DNA of 64,000 nucleotides, taken from the NCBI RefSeq assembly GCF_963169125.1, contig NC_084793.1:233383360-233447359 (forward strand), written 5' to 3'. A model generated the notes under the pieces. That model did no database searches, was not told the DNA's origin, and was given only the letters and a program-made list of their open reading frames with translations. This DNA is from Humulus lupulus (lineage: Eukaryota; Streptophyta; Magnoliopsida; Rosales; Cannabaceae). This document shows positions 1 through 8,860 of this stretch, in pieces. How positions within the stretch are numbered: the stretch's first letter is position 1; each line of letters starts with the position of its first letter. The translations under genes were made by a program, and so were the position numbers.

Positions 1-1696
1 GAATTCAAAGAGAAATAATGATAAGAATACTTACATTATACGCAGCGGAATGAAAGTCATTCATTCAGTTTCTCTAAGCCTTGTATCCTTTCTGTCGCAG
101 AGTATTACCAAGAAAATGAAACGATCTTCAATTTTCTTCATAGCCTTCAAAAGTATCCTTAGAATCACCTAGACTAGGGTGGACAATTCTCAACACATGA
201 GATAGATACAGCGAGAAGAAAAGAAAAGAACAATGAGGCTTAAAAAATGACTTATGTTTAGAGAGAGAATGTAAAACCTATCAGAACCTTGTGATTTAAC
301 TTATGATTTCAACTCTCACTAAACACTCCTTTTATAGACTCAATTATGTCACTTATTTAATTAAAAAAATCAATAAAATAATAGCCAACAATCAGACCTA
401 GGTCGAAATTATCATGGGCTTTAGGCCCATGGAATTTCCCATTTAATTATAAGCCTATTGGACTTAAAATTAAGGCCTGTTTTATTTTCTATTGATTTAA
501 TTAAATTAAATAATTATTTAAATCCTTTATCAAATTAATTATTTATAATTTGAACCTTGATTTAAACTTATTTATTAATTTAGATACCAATTTATCTTAA
601 TTAATAAATCTGCCCTATATTCTCTTTTCTTCTCTAAATTGTATAACTCTTTGAAACTATCCAAAATTGACTTGGTCAACTTTGATAATTCTAATTGATA
701 ATTAAATTAATTAATTGAGACTATCTAGATGATTTTATCTAAGGGACAGTGGGGACCATGGGCCTATGAAATCAAGCTCCAATAAGTTATCATAAATCTA
801 ACAAATTAATTCCTCGTGACTCCACTAAAGACTTGGAATTGGACTCTTAAATTCATAGAATGCTCTATAACAAATATAGATACGTTATTAATTATCCATT
901 GTTACAACCATAATTGTCACTCAATCCTCTATAGACGGTCTACAATTAGATGGGACTAAATTACCGTTTTACCCTTATTGTATTTTATCCTTAAAACACT
1001 TAGTTCCTTGTAAATGATATTTCAGTAAACTAATATTAATTACTGAAATAAGATCTCTATCATTTAGCACATTGAACCAAACTAAAAGGAAACCATCATT
1101 TCACTTCTTCATCGGAAGCTATAGACACTCCCACTTAATTACACTACCGATTTCTCAATATGTAAGTATGGGCTAGTCCGTAGGGTAAGCTGGTAACGAA
1201 CAAGTCATATAACTCAAATAATACAATTAGTTAGAATACTAACCACTCATAATTGAAATTTAATTGATCTATGGTCAACTATATGATATGACTAGAATTG
1301 ATAATAACGGTATGTTTACTTATCCTATCTACTGTCAATATCGGTCCAGTGTGATGTAACAAACATCCCATCTTATCTACTATGATAATATTCTAGAAAG
1401 AACATAACACTGCGATGTGTATGTAGATCATATCGTAGATTGACAAGTCCGTGTAAATCTTGTGCACTGACTAATCTTGAACATATAATCATATTTATAT
1501 TCCACTGTGATTACGTCACTATAAATATGATTAGCTATATGCTTGGGATTTAATAGAAGTTTATATTAAACAAATAATCATGAAAATAAAACATTTGAGC
1601 AAAGTAATTGACTAAGTCAAAAAATTATTTCTCTTCGTTTATTTATAATAAATGAGATACAAAGAAATTGAGTTTTAATTAGGGCATAAAACCTCA
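1..1696 (-). repeat. 3' LTR of copia A, cut by the window start
   Basis: The right edge reads ...AAAACCTCA, which on the minus strand is TGAGGTTTTATGCCC, a TG start. The complement of ACTCCCACTTGC beside it is a purine-rich polypurine tract. The text follows the LTR of copia B (38368-40224) with many substitutions, including the shared CTTTCTGTCGCAGAGTA segment near 90-105. By comparison with B, about 130 bases of the LTR lie off the left edge. Confidence 0.85.
328..337 (-). promoter_or_regulatory. TATA box of copia A LTR
   Basis: The minus strand reads CTATAAAAGG inside the LTR, a good plant TATA box in the orientation of the element. It is the likely core promoter of the LTR. Confidence 0.5.
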
Positions 1697-1723
1697 AAAA
1701 ACTCCCACTTGCACTAATTGAAA

Positions 1724-1883
1724 CTAATGCCTTAATTCTACTAATATCATTTCCATTATATGCTTATCAAATGTAACTTCTGGTAGTGTCTTTGTAAACA
1801 GATATGCAAGATTTTCTTCAGATGCAATCTTCATAACCTTCACATCTCCCCTTGCCACATATTCTCGAATAATGTGATACTTC
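1724..1883 (-). pseudogene. RNase H C-terminal tail of copia A
   Basis: On the minus strand this reads as the last ~52 residues of copia RNase H, including VARGDVKVMKIASEENLAY and FTKTLPEVTFDKHI, and ends at TAG (1724-1726). It is the missing end of the RNase H that resumes at 15582. The two halves are split by the CACTA element, whose TTC duplication flanks both sides. In copia B the same junction is unbroken (ATACTTCCTTTCT near 40410), which proves the split. Confidence 0.88.
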
Positions 1884-2290
1884 CACTACTACAAAAACAT
1901 GCTTTTATGGCACTTACCTAGATGCAAGTCCTAAAAACATCTCCTGTACTTTTAAGGACACACATTGAGAGTCCCTAAAGAATTTCTTTTAGGACTCGTA
2001 ACACGAGCCCTAAAAACTGATGCCTGTCCTAAAAGTTTAAATTTTTTTTAACAAAAGTTCCTGGACCTTTTAGGACACTCATTGAAAGTCCTTAATGGAT
2101 TTCTTTTAGGACACGCAAAGCGAGCCCTAAAAACTTATGTGTGTCCTAAAAGTTAAATTTTTTTTAACAAAAGTTCATGGACTTTTTAGGACACTCATTA
2201 AGAGTCCTTAAAGAATGTCATTTAGGACATGAAAAGTGAGCCCTAAAAACTTATGTGTGTCCAAAAAGTTCGAATTTTTTTTGTTTAACT
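1884..2290. repeat. CACTA left TIR and subterminal repeats
   Basis: After the 14-bp terminus come three ~116-bp direct repeats (from about 1941, 2057 and 2173). Each holds a TTTAGGACAC block, an inverted AGTCCTTAA block and GAGCCCTAAAAAC. The right arm (15485-15581) carries the same words in inverted order, for example GACTCGCAAAGCGAGCCC. CACTA transposases are known to bind such subterminal repeats. Confidence 0.8.
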
Positions 2291-2337
2291 AAAGTTTTAT
2301 TATGTATTAAATCACAAAGAAAAAAAAAACAACAGCC

Positions 2338-2397
2338 CATTCTCTCTCTCTCTCTCTCTCTCCTTCCTCTCTTCCCCTATTTCTCTCTCTCTCTCAC
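2338..2397. repeat. CT microsatellite
   Basis: A pyrimidine run of CT dinucleotides interrupted by CCTTCC and CCCCTATTT. It lies in the interior of the CACTA element. Confidence 0.9.
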
Positions 2398-2552
2398 GAA
2401 ATCCACTGGCCAGCAATGAATGGCGGCACTCCAGCCACCCCCCACCTACACGCACCGGCCCATGGCGTTCCCCGGCCCCCAAAACCCTCGCCTCGCGAGC
2501 CCATGGCCTCACGCGCCCCCAAGCCTAGTTGATAACTCTACAAAATATAGCT

Positions 2553-3116
2553 TGTACACCCTAATTCTCCACGGGCTATTAGCGAGATGAGGTATGGCAT
2601 AATTATATCAGCCACGTGGATGCCACGTACCCGGAGCTGTTGTTACCAGGTCCTACCTCTTTAGCTCGAACTAAAGAGAGGCTTATTAAGATTACTAAGG
2701 AGTCGGGTCAGGAGTATGGATACCACGGCCTAAGAATACAACAAGCTCGAGGTACGAGCTTGAGTTGGCATCTGTGACCCCTTATAAAGTCAACCACGCA
2801 ATGTAAATGTGCATATATCAGACATCACGTGTCTGATATATCCATGAATTCTTGGACACGCAGCATAAACATGCGTGTTCAGGCACCCACGACTGGGTTG
2901 GGCCGTGCGGCCCATTATCCCCCTCACCTACTGATTAGACCACACTTCATTGTCAGGTTTTAGGAATTAATCATGAATGTCACAGGAGTGACATGATGGG
3001 TAAGAAGGTCATGGGATGAGCCCCCTTTGCGAACCCCCAGGTGCCCTCTCCTATAAATATGGAGACCTTGGGAGTTGCAAATGGTTGGATTCTATTATGT
3101 AAAGAAACACCATGTA
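2553..3116 (+). repeat. 5' LTR of element E, 3' end deleted
   Basis: From CCACGGGCTATTAGCGAG (about 2570) onward it matches the 3' LTR closely up to AAAGAAACACC (about 3111). It then jumps into integrase coding sequence. About 190 bp of LTR end, seen at 8672-8860, are missing. The first 17 bases differ from the corresponding part of the 3' LTR, so that edge is less sure. Confidence 0.8.
3052..3060 (+). promoter_or_regulatory. TATA box of element E 5' LTR
   Basis: TATAAATAT in the sense orientation of the element; the 3' LTR repeats it at 8609-8616. It is the likely U3 core promoter. Confidence 0.6.
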
Positions 3117-3388
3117 TTATGCTCCAGCTCGCGCATTATCAGCAAAAAATCACTCATTATTTCAACTCAAAGGTCAGAAAGCGTGCCTTTAGCTTTGGCG
3201 ACCTGGTCCTCAGGAGAGTCTTCTTAGCCAGTAAAGACCCCAAAGACGGAGTATTGGGACCGAGCTGGGAAGGGCCATACCAAATAACCGAGGTCATAAA
3301 AGAAGGAACCTACAAGTTAGCTCAACTTAATGGAGAAGCAATCCCATGAACTTGGAATGCCATCCATCTGAAGAAGTATTATCAGTGA
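3117..3388 (+). pseudogene. Integrase C-terminal tail of element E
   Basis: About 90 residues of gypsy integrase C-terminus remain: YFNSKVRKRAFSFGDLVLRR, then GVLGPSWEGPYQI and TYKLAQLNGEAIP. A TGA follows where CGA is expected, then TWNAIHLKKYYQ and the natural stop at 3386-3388. It aligns with the integrase ends of D (61855) and E2 (27610). The catalytic core and zinc finger are absent because the deletion junction lies at about 3116. Confidence 0.88.
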
Positions 3389-3535
3389 TACCTTTGTAAG
3401 GCTTAGTCAGAAAGGCCATCTTTTGTTTATTAAACAATGAGAATTAAATCTTTTTCCATTATTGTGTATAATTGTGGATGTAATCTCAAGTAACCACGAA
3501 AGACCCTTTCCTAATTACTTGGGGGGCATATGGTG

Positions 3536-4215
3536 CCTGGATATAACCAGGTCATCTTAAAGACTTAGAAGTTAATTCAAATCGATTGATCGATGTTTTT
3601 CTTAAAATGCACGAGATATTGATAAAGGATTAACGCGAACTATGTCATATCTTGGATATAACCAGGTCGTCCTAAAAATTAGAAGTTAATTCAAATTAAT
3701 TGATCGATGTTTTTCTTAAAAAGCACGAGATATTAATAAAGGGTTAACGCGAACTAAGTTTTCAAATTAACGTCCTGGATGTAACCAGGTCCTAAAACTA
3801 AGAAGTTAATCCAAATTGATTGATCGGTGTTTTTATTAAAAAGCACAAGATATTAATCAAGGATTAACACGAACTAAGTTTTCAAATTAACGTTCTGGAT
3901 GTAACCCGGTCCTAAAACTTAGAAGTTAATCCAAATTGATTGATCGGTGTTTTTCTTAAAAAGCACAAGATATTAATCAAGGATTAATGCGAACTAAGTT
4001 TTCAAATTAACGTCCTGGATGTAACCAGGTCTGAAAACTTAGGTTAATTCAAATTGACTGATCGTTGTTTTTCTTAAAGAGCACGAGATATTGATAAAGT
4101 ATTAACACGAACTAAGTTTTCAAATTAACGTCCTGGATATAACCAGGACTTAACTCTTAGAAGTTGGTTCAAGTTGATTAGAGTGTTTTTCCCTAGAAAA
4201 GCATAAGGTGCAAAT
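3536..4215 (+). repeat. ~120-bp tandem repeat array in the 3' UTR of element E
   Basis: Five to six units start at about 3536, 3651, 3774, 3894, 4014 and 4132. Each opens with CCTGGATATAACCAGG or a variant, a small inverted repeat (CCTGG/CCAGG), followed by GAAGTTAATTCAAATT..GATCG, TTTTTCTTAAA and GCGAACTAAG blocks. It sits between integrase and the antisense gene. Hypervariable tandem arrays at this position are a known trait of Tat-lineage elements and a source of satellite DNA. Confidence 0.92.
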
Positions 4216-4395
4216 CACAACACCAACAAAAACTAAGACTATTACCAAAATGCATAAAAGAGAAATGAGATAAAGGCAAAGGGATGTAAATCAATTAATA
4301 AAAAAGTTGATAAAACCAATTGTCTCAAGGTTAGAAAACCTCATAATACAAAGTTACAAAAAAAATGTATGAATGGTAAAAAGAAAAGAGAAGTC

Positions 4396-7123
4396 CTAGG
4401 CCCCGCTAGGCTGCTCCGATGAGGTCACCACCTCGCCCTCTTGCTCGGCGGCTGTGGAAGTCTCCTTGGTCTCGGAGGGCGCCTCCTGCTGAAGGTGAGC
4501 TTTGAATTTATCCAGGAAGGACTCCCATGCGTCCGACCCCAGAAATGAGAAGTCACCATTTGGGTTGAAGACCCAGTAGTGGTACAGAATAGCCTCCATG
4601 GAGGAGCTGGAAGCTGCCTTCTCCGCCGCCAGGGCGGCCTTGGCTTCCTCTGCCTCAGCTTTCGTGGCATCCAGTGTGGCCCGAGCAGCCCTGGCCTCCT
4701 CAAGCTTGGTTCTCGCAGCGGCTAGGGCAGCCTTGGTAGCCTCGCCCTCCTGCAGCTTAGGTCGAGAGGCGTCCAGCTCAGCCTGCACGGTCGCCAGGGC
4801 ATCCTTGGCATCCTGTTCCTGCTTTTGGGTAGTCTTAAGGACAACTAAAGCAGTTTGATGCTCGCCCCTCATATCCTTGAGCCTGGCCCTAGATCGGGAT
4901 ATGCTTTGGTGGAGAGCCAAAGCACCCTGCAAGACCAAAAGATAATAAGGAAACTACCTTAGAAAAAAAAAACATGTGATGCACATGAGCAAGGAATACC
5001 AATGGCAAGATCAACTTACCGTGAGAGCCATCCCTAGCGAAGACTCCATCACGTTCTCTGGGCTCCTTGCCTCAATCGCCCGCAGGTCCCTCTCGGCGGC
5101 ATTGTAATAGTGGTCCATGGTGTAGCTCGCCGTCTCATAGATCGTCCCCCGAAAGACATCGGGGATCTTCTCCAAGGCCTAACGATTCACCGGGACGCGC
5201 ACCTCGGGGTTTGTGGTCGACAAGGTCCCGGGGGGCACCTCAGTTTCTCAAACAAAGGTGGGAGCTCGCGGGGGAGGTGGGAGCATCTTCTCCGTTGCAG
5301 GAGGGGGTGGAGGCACTTTCTCCTAGGCAGCCGGGGCTTGGTTTTTCCCCTTTGCAGGGGACTTAGAGGTAGTCCGGAGGGCTTTCTTCTTTAGCCGGAG
5401 CTTTTTCACCATAGGCCCGGAAGCCCCGGAAGAAGGGTTCCCTCCAGGGAACATAGCTCGCAAATCGTTGTTCTCGGACTGAGACATCTCCTCTGTAGAA
5501 GCAAAGACAAAGCATTAATATACATGTAGAAATATTTATGCAAAACAACAAAACCAAAAGGGAAAAACAAAGCTCAAGTATGTATTGAAAGGGATCCTAC
5601 CCTCCGAGCTAGAGGAGGAATCTATAGTCACGACCACCAGCCTCGAAGCTGCAGTAGGGGAGTCTAGGATAACGACTTCGCGGGCTGGAAGAGGCTCTGG
5701 GTCCGAATCTGGCTTGGGACTAGACTTTTCTATGTATTGCCTAAGACCTAGAGCTACTACACCCTCCCGGAGGGAGGGCCACAACCGAAGGTTGGTCCCG
5801 TACTCCTCAAAAAAGGCCGACCTAAAGGCTAGGGTGTTATCTACGACTACGGTACCCCTAAGGCGGTTCAAGTCATATCCCAGCACGAGGTGGGCGACGC
5901 ATTGGAGTAAGGTTATGTCACGGTCTGGGTCACTTCGATGGCGGTGAACGGGTTGGCTGGGATTGAACCTAGCTAGCCGAAGGTCTGCGGTGGCCCTATC
6001 TAAGTCCCTAAACAGATAAGGATTACCTTGGCCGGAGGGGCCGGCTGCTGCCCCGGACTGGGCCCTCTCCACGTCTGTTTCTCGGGCGACCTCCAACGCC
6101 CGTTTGCGCCGAATGTGGGGCACCTCGTCCTCCTTGTCCTCTTCCTCCCCCGCGGCCTCCTCCTCGGGGATGGGCGCCATCTTGCGAGTTGGAGGAGGGC
6201 CTCGTGGTCTCCTCAAGGCCAAAGTCTGGCCTAGAGAGATTAGCTTGCATGCCAGCATCGTCTCGTCGAACACGAGCTGGCGATAGTCCTTTTCGCTTGG
6301 GGGCAGCCCCACCAATGTCTCGTATTGACCCCCAAGGGTCACGAACTTGGTCGTCCTCGCGAAAATGGCTGCATGATGGTTTCTAAGTCAGGAACTAATA
6401 AAATAAGCTAATCAGTAATCAACTTCGAGCTAAGAGTAAAAGATACTTACGTGGGCGGTTGAAATAGTGGTGTTCGCAGTTGCGAAACCCCTTGGACATA
6501 AAGAACTGGTCTTTGAAATCGTTGGGGTGGCTGGGCAGCTCAATGACTGCAGCCGAATTCGGGAAACGGGTCAGATAGTAGAACCCATGGCCTCGCCCCC
6601 ACTGCTCTGGGCTGGCCTTGAGGCAGAAGAAGTATAGGATATCCGCCGGGGTGGGGACCTCCCATTCCTGCTTTAGGAATAAGTATCTCAACCCCGCTAA
6701 CAAACAGTATGAGTTAGGGGGGAGCTGAAAAGGAGCCAGCTTCACGTAATTAAGAAAATCTGTGAAGTACTGGTCCAGCGGGAGGAAGGCCCCAGCCTTG
6801 AAGTGCTCGTCGCTCCAGGCCGCGTATTCCTCATCGAGCGGCGCGCAGCTCCGTTTGCCTTCTAGGGGAGGTCGGGCATCTAGGGCACCCCTCCCAATCT
6901 CAATATTGTGGGAAAGGAATATCTTATTCACTTTCCCCTGGCTGGTGACCTTCGAGACGATCCTCTCGGCCTCAAAGAAAGCGTCGGGCCCCACCTCGAG
7001 CTCCTGCTCCACGGTTGGACCGAAAACGGGGATTGGAGAGTCCATGACCACCTCCTTTCCTTTGGCTTGCTGAGAAGACGAGCTGCCAGCAGTCTTCTTG
7101 GGGGCATTCTTCTTTGGTCCCAT
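4396..7123 (-). pseudogene. Spliced antisense gene of Tat element E (Transposase_28-like), four coding exons
   Basis: Minus-strand gene model: exon 1 7123-6451, exon 2 6368-5601, exon 3 5492-5020, exon 4 4926-4396. Introns of 82, 108 and 93 bp have donors GTAAGTATC, GTAGGATCC and GTAAGTTGA and acceptors ending GCAG, ACAG and GCAG. Phases 1, 1, 0 join exactly to 815 codons, broken only by TAG (5323-5325), TGA (5248-5250) and TAG (5179-5181) in exon 3. Exon 1 carries LPLDQYFTDFLNY and QLPPNSYCLLAG, resembling Pfam Transposase_28 ('putative gypsy type transposon'). Exon 2 has an acidic EEEDKEDE stretch before RRKR, a possible nuclear signal. Exon 3 is Pro/Lys-rich and ends in a SPENVMESSLGMALT block. 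Exon 4 is an Ala/Glu/Lys coiled coil with an FNPNGDFSFLG motif. The start ATGGGACC lies just after an acceptor-like TTCGTTAG. Antisense ORFs downstream of pol are known in Tat elements; function unknown. The first acceptor has a poor pyrimidine tract and is least sure. Confidence 0.8.
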
Positions 7124-7131
7124 CTGGCCAC

Positions 7132-7888
7132 CTAACGAACAAAAGAAGAAAATTTAGAAAGGGTGACCTAAGCATAAGAAAGAATCTGACGTGAATTGTT
7201 TCCTTTACACGGGCTGAGGTAATCTCATCCCGTGGAGAGTGAGATCACGCGGTTCTATGAACACGCGCCTGTGCTCCCAATGGGTCCCCGATTACTCGGA
7301 AGCTGTGTGTCAGGAGGGTCAGAATAAAAGTTTGCCTTGGAAGGAAAGTTTCAGTAGGAAAACAGTGCAAAACCGCCTGTGAAGCGTGTCCCCTAAGCTA
7401 CCCGGTTTTGCACCCTAAGAACTGGTTATTTCAAATAGGCATACAAAAATTCTACCTAGAGAATCTCCCCAGAAAGCGTACCCTATGAGTCATGCTCCTA
7501 AATGGTTTTTTCTACGGTCGATGCCCTAGGATAAAAACCTATGCGTATCATACCCACAAAAAACCAGCAAAATACTGCATGCGGCTACAGAAACAATTTA
7601 CCAAAGCAACAGTGAAGAAAAAAGTTAAAGCATGCACAGGCGGAGGACTTACAGGGGTATTTTGTTGTGGTGAGATTGAAAGGATCGTCTGGGTGGGAAT
7701 CCTGCTAGAAATGCTGGTGCCAAAGTCTAAAAGGAGTTCTCGTGCCTGAACTTCTAGAATGATGGGAACAGTAACCAGAAGAAAGAGAGGGTTTTTTGAG
7801 ATTGAGAAGAAAGAAGAAGATGAGAGAAATAAGAAAATTTTCAAATGAACGGGTGGCCCGTGCGAAAGGTGGCCACCCCTTTTATATA
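7132..7888 (-). promoter_or_regulatory. Antisense promoter, leader exon and 5'-UTR intron of the element E antisense gene
   Basis: The minus strand has TATATAAAA at 7888-7880. About 30 bases on begins a CT-rich, leader-like stretch (about 7850-7653) with TTCTTATTTCTCTCATCTTC. A donor CCCCT|GTAAGTCC lies at 7653/7652. A polypyrimidine tract and acceptor TTTTGTTCGTTAG lie at 7132-7140, eight bases before the ATG. The predicted 5'-UTR intron is 521 bp (7132-7652). The layout is that of an ordinary plant RNA polymerase II gene firing inward from beside the 3' LTR. It is inferred from sequence only. Confidence 0.55.
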
Positions 7889-8103
7889 TGTAAGAGGCCA
7901 AGTGAGGAGGGCCGTTGGATTTCCTTGATGTAGGATACGAGGATCACTACTCGAAAGGCGAAACGACGACCGAGTATAGGCTAGGCCATTTAATGCGGTT
8001 CTTGGAAGACGTACCGTCACCAACCACGATGCTCCACGTACTCGATGCCTGCGTAATGGGCAGAAGGTGAAGAGTCCACAGGGAAGCCTAAAAGCCCCCA
8101 CTA

Positions 8104-8860
8104 TGGCCCCTGGTGACGTCATGTGCCACGGGCTATTAGCGAGCTGAGGTATGGCATAATTATATCAGCCACGTGGATGCCACGTACCCAGAGCTGTTGT
8201 TACCAGGTCCTACCTCTTTAGCTCAAAGTAAAGAGAGGCTTATTAAGATTATTAAGGAGTCAGGTCAGGAGTATGGATACCACGGGCTAAGAATACAAAA
8301 AGCTCGAGGTACGAACTTGAGTTGGCATATGTGACCCCTTATAAAGTCAACCACGCAATCTAAACGTGCATATATCAGACATCACATGTATGATATATCC
8401 CTGAATTCTCAGAAACGCAGCATAAACGTACGTGTTCAGGCACCCATGACTTGGTTGGGCCGTGCGGCCCATTATCCCCCTCACCTATTGATTAGACCAC
8501 ACTTCATTGTCAAGTTTTAGGAATTAATCATGAATGTCACAGGAGTGATATGATGGGTAAGAAGGTCACGGGATGACCCCCCTTTGCCAACCCCCAGGTA
8601 CCCTCTCCTATAAATATGGAGACCCTGGGAGTTGCAAAGGGTTGGATTCTATTGTGTAAAGAAACACCCTGTAAAGAATACCAGAGAAATAGCAATAATA
8701 TTGGCTGGTGGACTAGCAGGATTTTAACCTTTGAACCTCCTAAAAAAGTATTTGTGTCATCGTTTTATTTTAAGATCATTCATCTGTTACGGTTCATTAC
8801 TTAGCATTAATCCCACTCTCTACTCTCTTAATTATCTGCTGGCGAAGAACCGCGTCAACA
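8104..8860 (+). repeat. 3' LTR of element E
   Basis: It matches the 5' LTR from CCACGGGCTATTAGC through the TATAAATA box (8609-8616) and runs on to CGCGTCAACA (8860). The left edge is approximate: the few bases before CCACGGGC differ from the 5' copy but resemble an internal stretch of the D LTR (CCCCTGATGACGTGGCA). Confidence 0.8.

Larger units (their letters stand above)
2553..8860 (+). mobile_element. Tat-lineage gypsy element E, internally deleted
   Basis: It starts TGTACACCC and ends CGTCAACA, with imperfect 5-bp flanks TAGCT (2548-2552) and TAGTT (8861-8865). The start and end resemble the LTR of element D (TGTTTACCC...GGTCAACA). Order on the plus strand: truncated 5' LTR, integrase tail, ~120-bp tandem array, antisense spliced gene, 3' LTR. 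A deletion removed the 3' end of the first LTR, the primer site, gag and almost all of pol. The antisense gene is by far the best preserved part. Confidence 0.85.

Noticed and set aside
2312..2512. Minus-strand 66-codon Arg/Glu-rich frame
   Set aside because: Driven by the CT microsatellite and the GC-rich interior of the CACTA element.
4598..4858. Plus-strand 86-codon Ala/Ser-rich frame
   Set aside because: It is the complement of exon 4 of the antisense gene; its composition follows from the coiled-coil codons on the other strand.
6762..7135. Plus-strand frames over exon 1 of the antisense gene
   Set aside because: They oppose a frame with conserved domain text and homologues in copies D and G; they have no similarity to known proteins.
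7492..7749. Plus-strand 85-codon frame
   Set aside because: It lies over the predicted antisense leader and 5'-UTR intron, with no recognisable domain.
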